A stretch of 64,000 nt of DNA, taken from the NCBI GenBank assembly GCA_020436165.1, contig JAGQYI010000029.1, forward strand, positions 124,001 to 188,000, read 5' to 3'. Position numbers and translations under genes: made by a program. The stretch comes from Cyclobacteriaceae bacterium. Lineage in GTDB: Bacteria; Bacteroidota; Bacteroidia; Cytophagales; Cyclobacteriaceae. Each line of letters starts with the position of its first letter. The stretch's first letter is position 1. Below are positions 43,515 to 51,759 of this stretch, piece after piece. Below the pieces are notes generated by a model. That model did not search any database and had not been told where the DNA came from. It saw nothing but the letters and a program-made list of their open reading frames with translations.

Positions 43515-44747
43515 CTAGTGAAAGAACATGTAGGAAATGAATATTGCAGAAATTATACCTACTAAATCTGCAAATAAGCCTGCGGTAATTGCATAGCGTG
43601 TTTTTCTGATACTCACAGCTCCAAAATAAACCGCAATTACATAAAGGGTAGTTTCGGTTGTGCCCTGCATAACACTTGAAAGTCGTCCTGCAAAAGAATC
43701 CACGCCAAATGTATTAATGGTCTCGATCATCATACCCCTTGCACCACTTCCACTTAATGGCCGCATAAAGGCAGTAGGCAGGGCGTCAACAAAATCTGCG
43801 TTTGCTCCACTGGTATTTACAAGCCATTTGATTCCTCCAATTAAATAATCAAGCGCTCCGGATGTTCTGAAAACCCCAATTGCTACCAGCATGGCTACTA
43901 AAAAAGGAATGATCTTAATAGCTATGGAGAACCCTTCTTTGGCTCCTTCGATAAACGATTCGTAAACGTTTACCTTCTTTATAAGCGCCATTAAAATGAA
44001 AATAATAATTACAGAGAAAAGTGTAAGGTTACTTGCTACCGATGAAATGGTGCTGATTTGTTCTTTTGGTAATTGGCTGAAATACCAGATAATACCGGCC
44101 ACAATAAGCGTTAAGGAGCCCAGGTAGCCTACTATAACCTTATTAAATAGATTAATTCGTTGATAAATCGATACTATGATAATACCAGCCAAAGTGGCAA
44201 AGAAAGTAGCGAGCAAAGTAGGTATAAAAATATCAGATGGGTCGGCAGCTCCCATTTGGGTACGAATTACCATAACATTTATTGGCAAAATGGTAAGACC
44301 GGAGGTATTAAGTACAAGGAACATTATTTGTGCATCTGAAGCAGTGTCTTTTTCCTTGTTATGTACCTGCATCTCTTCCATTGCTTTTAAGCCAAGGGGA
44401 GTAGCTGCATTATCTAATCCCATCATATTAGCAGAAACGTTCATGATCATAGGGCCAAAAGCTTTGCTATCAGCAGGAAGGCCTGGGAACAATCGCCTTA
44501 ACAGAGGCCCTGTGAGTTTATAAAACACATTAACAATCCCTCCATTTTCACCAATCTTCATAATACCCAGCCAAAGGGTCATGGCTCCTGTTAACCCTAA
44601 AGAGATATTAAATCCGGTTTTGGCCATATCTAATGTGCTATTGAACAGGGCGGGAAATATTTCAACATCGCCAAAGAAAACAAGTCGGACAAGGCCAATA
44701 ATAAAGGCAATCAAAAAGAAAGCTATCCAGATGTAGTTTAATACCAT
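43515..44747 (-). CDS. Fused SpmA-SpmB nucleoside-recognition (Gate) domain membrane protein
   Basis: This 410-residue polytopic membrane protein joins an SpmA-like half (GFNISLGLTGAMTLWLGIMK, NVSANMMGLDNAATPLGLKA, VLNTSGLTILPINVMVIR) and an SpmB-like half (EGAKEGFSIAIKIIPFLVAM, ALPTAFMRPLSGSGARGMMI, ETTLYVIAVYFGAVSIRKTR). In sporulating Firmicutes these are two genes tied to spore dehydration. Bacteroidota do not form spores, so it must have a different, unknown, probably transport-related role. The start overlaps the rsmE stop by one base (TAATG). Confidence 0.88.
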   Translation of the reverse strand: MVLNYIWIAFFLIAFIIGLVRLVFFGDVEIFPALFNSTLDMAKTGFNISLGLTGAMTLWLGIMKIGENGGIVNVFYKLTGPLLRRLFPGLPADSKAFGPMIMNVSANMMGLDNAATPLGLKAMEEMQVHNKEKDTASDAQIMFLVLNTSGLTILPINVMVIRTQMGAADPSDIFIPTLLATFFATLAGIIIVSIYQRINLFNKVIVGYLGSLTLIVAGIIWYFSQLPKEQISTISSVASNLTLFSVIIIFILMALIKKVNVYESFIEGAKEGFSIAIKIIPFLVAMLVAIGVFRTSGALDYLIGGIKWLVNTSGANADFVDALPTAFMRPLSGSGARGMMIETINTFGVDSFAGRLSSVMQGTTETTLYVIAVYFGAVSIRKTRYAITAGLFADLVGIISAIFISYMFFH

Positions 44748-45448
44748 TAGCTGTTAATAAGGTTTAATGTATGACATGCAACCAGACCAGCAGTTTCGGT
44801 TCGCAAACGACTTTGTCCTAAGCTTACTTTAGTAAAACCATTTTTGGAAGCCAATTCAAGTTCTTCATCATTAAAGTCGCCTTCGGGACCAATAATAACA
44901 GTGGTTTTTGAATGTGGTTTGGCCGCATTTTTCAGAAGCAAAGGATTATCAAAGTCAACATAAGCAATAAACCGCTCATGTGTTGGTTTAACATGACTAA
45001 TTAAGCTTTCAAGATCATGGTATAACTCTACTTTAGGAAGTTGATACGAAAGTGACTGTTTCATTGCTGAAATTGCTTTTTTGTGCATGCGTTCCATATT
45101 AAGACTTTTTCTTTCGGAGTGCCTGCCAAAGAAAAAACTAATTTCATCGATCCCAATTTCAATCACTTTTTCCAGAAACCATTCAATACGATCTATTTGT
45201 TTGGTGGGAGCAATAGCAATATGTATGTAGTAGGGGAGCTCTGGTTTTCGCTCGTGGCTTATGATATCGAATTCAGTCTTTTTAGGATTTGCTTCCGTTA
45301 TCCTTACTTTGAATTTTGCTCCAGCGCCATCAACTACCTCCAGGGTATCACCAACCGAATGGCGCAGCACTTTTATACAATGCTTCGACTCCTCTTCTGT
45401 GAGAAAAGTAGCTCCGTTTCTTATTTCCGGTTGGTAAAATAGATGCAC
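44747..45448 (-). CDS. rsmE: 16S rRNA (uracil-1498-N3) methyltransferase
   Basis: This 233-residue enzyme has the SPOUT-fold knot of RsmE: VIIGPEGDFNDEELELASKN, then SLGQSRLRTETAGLVACH. The N-terminal PUA-like part has EEESKHCIKVLRHSVGDTLE and VVDGAGAKF. It methylates N3 of U1498 in the 30S subunit, using S-adenosylmethionine. The gene directly abuts the acyl-CoA-binding protein gene and overlaps the downstream SpmA-SpmB gene by one base. Confidence 0.94.
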   Translation of the reverse strand: MHLFYQPEIRNGATFLTEEESKHCIKVLRHSVGDTLEVVDGAGAKFKVRITEANPKKTEFDIISHERKPELPYYIHIAIAPTKQIDRIEWFLEKVIEIGIDEISFFFGRHSERKSLNMERMHKKAISAMKQSLSYQLPKVELYHDLESLISHVKPTHERFIAYVDFDNPLLLKNAAKPHSKTTVIIGPEGDFNDEELELASKNGFTKVSLGQSRLRTETAGLVACHTLNLINS

Positions 45449-45709
45449 TTATTCGTTGGCGTGTAATTGATCAACAATTTCTACGTATTGAGTCATTGCT
45501 TCCTCAGATGAGGTTCCTTTTATAGCTGCCCATGCATCGTATTTGGCCGCCCCTTTAAAATCAAACCCTCCGGGACGCTCTCCGCTTACGTCCCCTTCTG
45601 TTGCTTGCTTAAACAAGCTGTATAACTTAAGCAAATCTTCGTTACTCGGCCTTTTGGTGAGTTGCTTGGATCGAACTACAGCATCCTCAAACTGTTCTTT
45701 CAAATTCAT
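45449..45709 (-). CDS. Acyl-CoA-binding protein
   Basis: This 86-residue protein is a full-length ACBP four-helix fold. Key segments are NEDLLKLYSLFKQATEGDVS, the RPGGFDFKGAAKYDAWAAIK stretch (ligand-binding Lys and Trp), and GTSSEEAMTQYVEIVDQL. It binds long-chain acyl-CoA in the cytoplasm and buffers its pool. It is the first gene of the unit ACBP, RsmE, SpmA-SpmB, immediately downstream of a branched terminator that follows citrate synthase. Confidence 0.93.
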   Translation of the reverse strand: MNLKEQFEDAVVRSKQLTKRPSNEDLLKLYSLFKQATEGDVSGERPGGFDFKGAAKYDAWAAIKGTSSEEAMTQYVEIVDQLHANE

Positions 45710-45743
45710 TATATCTTAATTTCAATTTAAAATTGACATAAAA

Positions 45744-45814
45744 AAAGTTGTTGAACAAACCTTTTAGTAACTACTAACCCTGATACATCAGTGTTTGGCT
45801 CGTTCAACAACTTT
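45744..45814 (-). terminator. Branched (three-way junction) terminator after citrate synthase
   Basis: A perfect 13-bp outer stem joins 45744-45756 (AAAGTTGTTGAAC) and 45802-45814 (GTTCAACAACTTT). Inside it lie two small hairpins: TTAGTAACTACTAA at 45764-45777 and CTGATACATCAG at 45780-45791. AAAC (45757-45760) can pair with GTTT (45793-45796) to extend the stem past a 5-nt bulge. On the minus strand the last arm runs into a tract of seven Ts. It lies 20 bp beyond the citrate synthase stop. Confidence 0.8.
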
Positions 45815-45834
45815 AGTAAGTTGGCTATGCGCAA

Positions 45835-47121
45835 CTACCTTTTACCCATAGGCACATAACTTCTTAATTTGCTGCCTGTGTACACTTGACGAGGACGACC
45901 AATTGGCTCACCGTTCTCCCTCATTTCTTTCCATTGAGCTATCCAGCCAGGTAAACGTCCGAGTGCAAACATTACAGTAAACATCTCTACTGGTATGCCT
46001 AACGCACGATAAATAATGCCTGAGTAAAAGTCCACGTTAGGATAAAGTTTACGTTCAACGAAATACTCATCCTTAAGGGCAGTTTCTTCCAGTCCTTTGG
46101 CTATGTCAAGAATCGGATCATTTACTCCTAGTTGCTCAAGAACGTCATCTGCAGCTTTTTTAATAATTCGAGCACGAGGGTCAAAGTTTTTGTACACTCT
46201 GTGACCAAATCCCATCAAACGGAACGGATCATCTTTATCTTTTGCTTTTTCCATCCACTTGGCAGTATCGCCACCATCTGCTTTAATGCGCTCAAGCATT
46301 TCAATTACGGCCTGATTAGCACCTCCATGCAGTGGCCCCCAAAGCGCACTTACTCCAGATGATATAGAAGCATATAAACTTGCTTGCGAAGAACCAACAA
46401 CGCGTACGGTGGAAGTGGAGCAATTTTGCTCATGGTCCGCATGAAGAATTAGTAATTGATCCAACGCCTTAGCAACAACCGGGTTGGCCACATAGTCTTC
46501 AGTTGGCATTCCAAACATCATATACAAGAAGTTGGAGGTATAATCCAGGTTATTTTTTGGATACATTACCGGATGCCCTGATTTGTTTTTATACGACCAT
46601 GCTGCAAAAGTTGGTAATTTGGCAAGCAATCGTATAATGCTAAGGTTTACCTCATTCATAGAGCGGTTCGGATCTAAGGAACCAGGATAGAAAGCGGTAA
46701 GGGAAGTAACCAAAGAAGACAGAACACCCATTGGGTGAGCAGACGAAGGGAATCCATCTAATATCTTTTTGATGTCTTCATGAACCAAAGTATGATAGCT
46801 TATATCCTTCTTAAACTGATCGTACGTTACTTTATCCGGAAGTTCACCGTAAATAAGAAGGTAAGCAACCTCTAAAAAAGTAGAATTTTCAGCCAGTTCT
46901 TCAATGGAATAACCCCTGTAGCGAAGTATTCCTTTTTCACCATCTAAAAATGTAATGGCGCTTTGAGTAGAACCTGTATTCTTAAATCCCGGGTCCAATG
47001 TAATAACGCCACTTTGGGCTCTGAATTTGCCAATATCAATGGCAACTTCGTCTTCAGAACCAACCACAACGGGAAGCTCATATGAGTTCCCGTTTATTTT
47101 AATTTCTGCTGAATTTGACAT
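45835..47121 (-). CDS. gltA: Citrate synthase
   Basis: The start at 47121 (MSNSAEIKINGNSYELPVVV) fits the family; an ATG 63 bp upstream would add a non-homologous tail. The 428-residue enzyme makes citrate from oxaloacetate and acetyl-CoA in the TCA cycle. Catalytic segments are HADHEQNCSTSTVRVVGSSQ (His), GPLHGGANQAVIEMLERI (His), and FGHRVYKNFDPRARIIK (His and Arg), with a later Asp in YPNVDFYSGIIYRALG. It is of the Gram-negative type with the NADH-sensitive length. A strong branched terminator follows the gene. Confidence 0.96.
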   Translation of the reverse strand: MSNSAEIKINGNSYELPVVVGSEDEVAIDIGKFRAQSGVITLDPGFKNTGSTQSAITFLDGEKGILRYRGYSIEELAENSTFLEVAYLLIYGELPDKVTYDQFKKDISYHTLVHEDIKKILDGFPSSAHPMGVLSSLVTSLTAFYPGSLDPNRSMNEVNLSIIRLLAKLPTFAAWSYKNKSGHPVMYPKNNLDYTSNFLYMMFGMPTEDYVANPVVAKALDQLLILHADHEQNCSTSTVRVVGSSQASLYASISSGVSALWGPLHGGANQAVIEMLERIKADGGDTAKWMEKAKDKDDPFRLMGFGHRVYKNFDPRARIIKKAADDVLEQLGVNDPILDIAKGLEETALKDEYFVERKLYPNVDFYSGIIYRALGIPVEMFTVMFALGRLPGWIAQWKEMRENGEPIGRPRQVYTGSKLRSYVPMGKR

Positions 47122-47214
47122 AATAAAATTATCTTTTCCTTCTTCGATTATTTTAAATTGCAAATTAGCATTTTTTAGCCTCAATTAAAAGGTTCAGCGT
47201 CACACAAAATGTCA

Positions 47215-48039
47215 TTAATTATTGCCTAAAATCAGGGGCATGCCATCTTTTCCACTACCAATTACTATTATCTTGGCATTGGTTGAATTGGCTAGATCAC
47301 TGGTTGCTTCTATGCCTCTCATTTTCAGCAAGTTATTAGTTAGGCTATTGTTAATAATCTCATTAGCCTTTGCTTCCCCTTCAGCTGCGATTCTTTTTCT
47401 CTCGGCCTCCTTTTTTTCCTTTTCAAGCTTGAACTGGTAAGCCAGAAATTCCTGCTCTTGGCCTAACTTCATTTCTATGGCCTTTTTTATGTTTTCAGGC
47501 AGTACAACTTCACGAATCAAAAGTGCATTCATCTGAATGTTGTTTTTAGGGCTGCTCAGCGAAGATTCGGCTTCATTGATAATATTGGTCTCCACTTCTG
47601 CACGCTTTGTGGAATAGATTTCCTCAGCTGAATACCTGCCCATTACCTGTCGTACTGCAGAACGTACTTCCGGTATTACTAGTATGCTGGTGTAGTCCTT
47701 TCCGAAGCGTTCGTGCACATAACCGATTTTTTCTTTAAAAGGATTAAAACGCACGGTTACATCAACGGTTATGCTCAATCCGTTTTTATCAAGTACGTTC
47801 ATAGATTCTTCGGCTGTTTGTTCTTTTACATTGTAGATGTACATAGTATTCCAGGGGGCCACTACATGAAATCCCTGGCCATAGATGGTTTCCTTTTCAA
47901 GTCCTCCTCCAAATTTCTTAAAAAGAACGCCAGCTTCACCTGCTTTAATGGTAAGAAACGTGCTGTTTGATAGTATCAGAGCTATAACTGCTATAGCTAT
48001 TACCCCAATTACGTACGGTAGAAATTTTCTGTTGTCCAT
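47215..48039 (-). CDS. Prohibitin/SPFH family membrane protein
   Basis: This 274-residue protein has one N-terminal transmembrane segment (VIGVIAIAVIALILSNSTFL). A band-7/SPFH domain follows (EAGVLFKKFGGGLEKETIYG, GFHVVAPWN, LSITVDVTVRFNPFKEKIGY). A coiled-coil tail contains LAYQFKLEKEKKEAERKRIA. Such proteins form large ring assemblies at membranes and modulate proteases or membrane domains. The start is 2 bp after the TPR gene stop, so both are probably one unit; citrate synthase starts 93 bp further on. Confidence 0.92.
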   Translation of the reverse strand: MDNRKFLPYVIGVIAIAVIALILSNSTFLTIKAGEAGVLFKKFGGGLEKETIYGQGFHVVAPWNTMYIYNVKEQTAEESMNVLDKNGLSITVDVTVRFNPFKEKIGYVHERFGKDYTSILVIPEVRSAVRQVMGRYSAEEIYSTKRAEVETNIINEAESSLSSPKNNIQMNALLIREVVLPENIKKAIEMKLGQEQEFLAYQFKLEKEKKEAERKRIAAEGEAKANEIINNSLTNNLLKMRGIEATSDLANSTNAKIIVIGSGKDGMPLILGNN

Positions 48040-48041
48040 AG

Positions 48042-48974
48042 TTATCTGTTTTTAATTATTGTCTGTTCACAAATGGTTTTTATTTTATCAAAGTCTGCGT
48101 AATATCCTAATTTCCCTGCAATGGTCCAGTCAAGACATGCACCGTTTCTATTGCCCATGGTCATTTTTACATTCCCCCGTTTTGAATAGTACGTTCCGTC
48201 AGAAGGGTTAAGTTGTATGGCGGTAGAATAATTAGTCAAAGCCTCATCATAACGATCCAGCGTGTCAAGCACATTAGCTTTTAAAAAATAGGTATCAGCT
48301 ACTTCGGGGTTCAGGCCTAAGGCCACATTAAAGTTTTGAAGCGCATTATTAAAACTTTTAATATTTAGCTCAACTTTACCCTTGTGCAGGTAATATCCGT
48401 AAAACGTTGGGTTAAGCTGCAAAATGGAATTTATAAGCTCAAGTGCCTTTTTATAATCTCCTTTTTCATAAGTGGCTAAGAATAGATGATAAAGCTGCTC
48501 TTCAGAAGGTTTTTCATCCATGGCCAGCTTATATTCTTTTAAAGCTCCATCCATATCACCTAATTCCTGTTTGGCCTTAGCTAAAACCAAATGGTCTGTA
48601 TTACTCACGTTGGCTTGATGCTTTATATACTTTTCAAAAAAGGCCAGAGCCTTTTCAGGCTCATTAAGCTGCTGTTCTGCAAACCCCATATACATGTAAC
48701 ACTTAATTAAGTTTGAGTCATGGGAGAGTGCTTCATTAAAATCATTGATCGACTCTGAATAGTTGCCCAGCTTATAATTTGCCATTCCGCGATAAAAATA
48801 GGCAAGGCTAAATTCGGGGTCCTTTTCAAGACTTTGCGTAAAGTACTTGATCGACTCATTCTTATCTGCCAGAAGATAATTGTATCCTTTGTTAAACAGG
48901 AACGAGGCCGTTTGTTGTGCAAATAAAATTCTGCTTGTTACAATTAATAAGAATATAAGCGTGCCCTTTTTCAA
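48042..48974 (-). CDS. Exported tetratricopeptide-repeat protein
   Basis: This 310-residue protein has a signal peptide (MKKGTLIFLLIVTSRILFAQ) and about eight TPR units: FSLAYFYRGMANYKLGNYSE, IKCYMYMGFAEQQLNEPEKA, TYFLKANVLDTLDRYDEALT, and others. The C-terminal part has Cys residues at CLDWTIAGKLGYYADFDKIK. TPR arrays bind peptides or hold complexes together. It is probably periplasmic, and the gene is coupled to the prohibitin-like gene downstream. Confidence 0.88.
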   Translation of the reverse strand: MKKGTLIFLLIVTSRILFAQQTASFLFNKGYNYLLADKNESIKYFTQSLEKDPEFSLAYFYRGMANYKLGNYSESINDFNEALSHDSNLIKCYMYMGFAEQQLNEPEKALAFFEKYIKHQANVSNTDHLVLAKAKQELGDMDGALKEYKLAMDEKPSEEQLYHLFLATYEKGDYKKALELINSILQLNPTFYGYYLHKGKVELNIKSFNNALQNFNVALGLNPEVADTYFLKANVLDTLDRYDEALTNYSTAIQLNPSDGTYYSKRGNVKMTMGNRNGACLDWTIAGKLGYYADFDKIKTICEQTIIKNR

Positions 48975-49136
48975 TGATTCTTTGTTGTATTACAAATATG
49001 TAAACAATTTACAGATTGAAGGGATGGATTCGAAAAAGTAATGGATAAAGTAGGTTCTCAGAGAAAGTGTGTTGTAGGTATTTTACCTATCAAAATATTT
49101 AGGTTTTTTTTGCATGCTTTCAGGAATAAGCTAACC

Positions 49137-49144
49137 TATTTTTG
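49137..49144 (+). promoter_or_regulatory. Candidate -7 box for the small exported protein gene
   Basis: TATTTTTG matches TAnnTTTG and lies 19 bp before the ATG at 49164. TTTG at 49109-49112 is 24 bp upstream, slightly far for a -33 element. A small hairpin (TAGGTA 49075-49080, TACCTA 49084-49089) lies further up. The remaining 48975-49074 shows no feature. Confidence 0.4.
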
Positions 49145-49163
49145 CGTTGTTATTCAAAACGTT

Positions 49164-49574
49164 ATGACAAAAAATATTCTGCTTATCGGTTTTTTGTTTT
49201 TGGCTTTAACTTCAGCACAGGCTTTTTCTGTTTCTATAAACGAGCCTTTAGAAAACGAGCCCTTGGAGCCAAAAATTGAAACAATTGATCAATATGCATT
49301 TTTGGTGGTGGATTTAAACAAACTGAATATAAAGCCTGAATATGGCGAAACCGTTGAATTGGTCTTTAGCAAAAACAAAAGAATAGAGCTTTACAATCTT
49401 TCTGGAAAATCTATCAGGTACTTTACCGATTCAGATGGAAAGTTAATTGCCTTTATTACACCTGAAAATTTAAGATGCTTTCAGGATCTGACATTAAAAA
49501 AATTAATTTTCAAAAGAAGTGGAGAAAGGGAAGTGGTAAAGGTTTCACTTCCCGTTGATTCATTAGTAAAGTAA
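49164..49574 (+). CDS. Small exported protein, unknown function
   Basis: The ATG at 49164 is chosen since it begins the signal peptide MTKNILLIGFLFLALTSAQA; an in-frame ATG at 49041 would place a poor tail before it and lacks a promoter. The 136-residue protein is beta-rich with short charged stretches (GETVELVFSKNKRIELYNLS, DSDGKLIAFITPENLRCF). No known family is recognised. The next small gene starts 8 bp later. It is probably periplasmic. Confidence 0.65.
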   Translation: MTKNILLIGFLFLALTSAQAFSVSINEPLENEPLEPKIETIDQYAFLVVDLNKLNIKPEYGETVELVFSKNKRIELYNLSGKSIRYFTDSDGKLIAFITPENLRCFQDLTLKKLIFKRSGEREVVKVSLPVDSLVK

Positions 49575-49582
49575 ATAACAGT

Positions 49583-49846
49583 ATGAGTTTTTCGAGGTTT
49601 GAAGGTCGTTTAGATGAGGAGAAAATTTTAAATGCATATGGTGCATATCTTCAAAAATGTACTTTTTCCAAAAGCAACAGACTTTGTAAAAGTGAGAAAA
49701 ATGGAATTATGGCTTATGAAGAATTCAGGGAATATTACATTTTGGAATTGCTGGGAAGAGCCTCTGAGTTTACAAGTAACATTGCCCGCGATTACCAATA
49801 TAGCTCTTTAATGGATTCACTTTTGTGGCCTGAATCAGGCATTTAA
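49583..49846 (+). CDS. Small hypothetical protein
   Basis: This 87-residue soluble protein is helical, with two cysteines in YLQKCTFSKSNRLCKSEKNG and an aromatic helix (AYEEFREYYILELLGRASEF). It follows the small exported-protein gene by 8 bp and overlaps the convergent kinase-fold gene by 4 bp at its 3' end. No family is recognised. Its coding status rests on the good start context and the tight spacing. Confidence 0.5.
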   Translation: MSFSRFEGRLDEEKILNAYGAYLQKCTFSKSNRLCKSEKNGIMAYEEFREYYILELLGRASEFTSNIARDYQYSSLMDSLLWPESGI

Positions 49847-50868
49847 TCCGTTTTTTCTAAAGATTTACTCAGGTTAAGTTTTACCAATTCACCCATATTT
49901 GAGCATTTCGTAAATTGAGGATCGTTATGATGCTCGGCTAATTCTTTCCCTAACTGTACAATATTTTTTTCAATAGACAGAGGTTGTGTGCACATTGCAT
50001 CCAGCAGGTCGTTGAGTGCGTATTTGTTGGAAAGAGACCTGTTATGTATTAATGTGCGCTCTTCCAATTGGTATTGGTGCATACTTTCCGGAGTCATTAC
50101 TTCCATACCCATTTTAATAAATGGATTATTCTGTTTGAAATATTTGGGATAGTAAACAGCCTTTCGTGCTTCGTACGACTGCTGATCAAAATCAATGGCG
50201 CGAATACGATAGTGTGTATCTTCGAAATCAGGTGTTACATCAACTACAAAATTGCTGGAATGCATATCGCCTAACAACCTAACAAAGCAGCGCTCATTGA
50301 ATTTAACGAACTCCTTGGAGAGCCGTACTTTATTTATGAATTCATCATGTATATGGCGCTTCATAAATTGATCTCCCGGAACACCAGCAATATGTTCTTC
50401 TACCAAGGTGTTGTTGAATACCAGATAGTTTATAGCATTTGGAGAAAGCAAATGTTCCAGTTCCAAGCCATAGATACGGGAAGCATCGGCCTTCTTAATA
50501 TAGAAGTAATCGAAGTTGTCGTTTATGCGATTAACTATTCGAACCCTGAAAGGTTTGGTATTGCCGAAAGGGCATATATCTATTCTGTCAATAAACAGGT
50601 GTTCAATAACTTCTACATTTCCTGATGAAGTTAAATTGGCATAAACCAGCTTGAGCTGCCTATGTATGCTTTCCATGTCTGCAGGCGAAAAAAGCACTGT
50701 TTCCCACAGTGTATCAACTCCGTTGGAATCGTATAAGGGAATTGAGCTTTTGTATCGTATGAGCTCTTCATACTCAATAGCATCAGCACTTCGTTCATGC
50801 TCGTTTAAATAAGACCGAAGGGCTTCATTTACTGGAAAAAGTATTTTCTTTTTGGTGATAAGTGCCAT
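49843..50868 (-). CDS. Kinase-fold protein of unknown role
   Basis: This 341-residue soluble protein has a kinase-like catalytic loop, RLLGDMHSSNFVVDVTP (near 195-210), followed by a metal-binding IDFDQQ (near 222-227), as in aminoglycoside-phosphotransferase- and HipA-like kinases. An N-lobe Lys is likely in YFYIKKADASRIYGLELEHL. The first 90 residues are helical and not recognised. The substrate is unknown; it could be a small molecule, a lipid or a protein. It is divergent from the LiaF-like gene (129 bp). Confidence 0.65.
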   Translation of the reverse strand: MALITKKKILFPVNEALRSYLNEHERSADAIEYEELIRYKSSIPLYDSNGVDTLWETVLFSPADMESIHRQLKLVYANLTSSGNVEVIEHLFIDRIDICPFGNTKPFRVRIVNRINDNFDYFYIKKADASRIYGLELEHLLSPNAINYLVFNNTLVEEHIAGVPGDQFMKRHIHDEFINKVRLSKEFVKFNERCFVRLLGDMHSSNFVVDVTPDFEDTHYRIRAIDFDQQSYEARKAVYYPKYFKQNNPFIKMGMEVMTPESMHQYQLEERTLIHNRSLSNKYALNDLLDAMCTQPLSIEKNIVQLGKELAEHHNDPQFTKCSNMGELVKLNLSKSLEKTD

Positions 50869-50965
50869 AGCGTAAATCTACAACTAACAGATAAGTTTTC
50901 TCCGGCTTTACCGATTTATAGGCCAGCTTCACCGATTTTTTCTTTAATGATGATATCTGACTTGT

Positions 50966-50973
50966 TATGTTTG
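50966..50973 (+). promoter_or_regulatory. Candidate -7 box for the LiaF-like gene
   Basis: TATGTTTG matches TAnnTTTG, 24 bp before the ATG at 50998. No -33 TTTG is found at the right distance. Confidence 0.4.
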
Positions 50974-50997
50974 GTATGAAATTTAAAAAATAGAGCT

Positions 50998-51699
50998 ATG
51001 TCAAGGACTCAATCAAAAAATTTAACATTAGGTGTGGTGCTAATTCTAATTGGCTCACTGTTTCTGGCAAAAAACTTACATGTTTTGCCCTACGATTTCT
51101 TCCATTACCTTTTTAACTGGTATGGTTGGTTGATCATGATTGGATTGGTAATCATGATAAAACATCCTGGAAGACCTGCCGGCTATGTACTAATAGGCAT
51201 AGGCGGTATTTTCCTTTTGCAGGATCTGGATTATTTACCCTACATCCATGCAAGGATTATTTGGCCGTTAATACTTATTGGAGCAGGAATCTATTACATC
51301 ATTCGTCAGCAACAGAAAGAAATCCCAAAGGGTGAAGCCCCTGATGGAAGTATGGATTTTATTGACGATACCAACATTTTCGGTGGTGGGGATGTGATTG
51401 TTGAATCTGATAGTTTCAAAGGGGGCAGAATCTCATCCATATTTGGTGGTGGTAGTTATGATTTGAGAAAATCAAAACTTTCACCCGACACCAAAAATGT
51501 GCTGGATGTGTTTGCGATGTTTGGAGGAAGTACCATCATAGTTCCGCAGGACTGGAATGTGCGCATCGAAGTAACGGCTTTGTTTGGAGGTTTTTCAGAT
51601 AAACGTAAAACACTTTCTGGGAGCTCGGTCAAGGATCCTCGAAAACAACTTTATGTCAAAGGTTTTGTGATGTTTGGCGGGGGTGAAGTAAAAAGTTAA
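50998..51699 (+). CDS. LiaF-like membrane protein (DUF5668 / cell-wall-active antibiotic response domain)
   Basis: This 233-residue protein has four short hydrophobic segments in its first half (LTLGVVLILIGSLFLAKNLH, GWLIMIGLVIMIKHPGR, AGYVLIGIGGIFLLQ, IIWPLILIGAGIYYI). A soluble beta-helical half has repeated glycine motifs (FGGGDVIVESDSF, FGGGSYDLRK, ALFGGFSD, VMFGGGEVKS). This is the layout of LiaF-type proteins that tune envelope-stress two-component systems. The next two genes encode a LytS-like kinase and a LytTR regulator, which fits. A terminator lies between it and the kinase. Confidence 0.85.
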   Translation: MSRTQSKNLTLGVVLILIGSLFLAKNLHVLPYDFFHYLFNWYGWLIMIGLVIMIKHPGRPAGYVLIGIGGIFLLQDLDYLPYIHARIIWPLILIGAGIYYIIRQQQKEIPKGEAPDGSMDFIDDTNIFGGGDVIVESDSFKGGRISSIFGGGSYDLRKSKLSPDTKNVLDVFAMFGGSTIIVPQDWNVRIEVTALFGGFSDKRKTLSGSSVKDPRKQLYVKGFVMFGGGEVKS

Positions 51700-51718
51700 A
51701 ACTCAATAACAACATTAG

Positions 51719-51749
51719 CCCGGCATTTCTATAATGGCCGGGTTTTTTT
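51719..51749 (+). terminator. Intrinsic terminator between the LiaF-like gene and the kinase gene
   Basis: CCCGGC (51719-51724) and GCCGGG (51737-51742) form a 6-bp stem, extended by ATT/AAT with one bulged G, and seven Ts follow. It would reduce read-through into the LytS-like kinase gene, which starts 11 bp beyond with GTG. Confidence 0.8.
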
Positions 51750-51759
51750 ATTTTTAGCT

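Noticed and set aside
45744-45814. 71-nt folded region considered as a tRNA-like gene
   Set aside because: It has a 13-bp outer stem, loops of about four bases and no anticodon or T-loop consensus; the T-run on the minus strand fits a terminator better.
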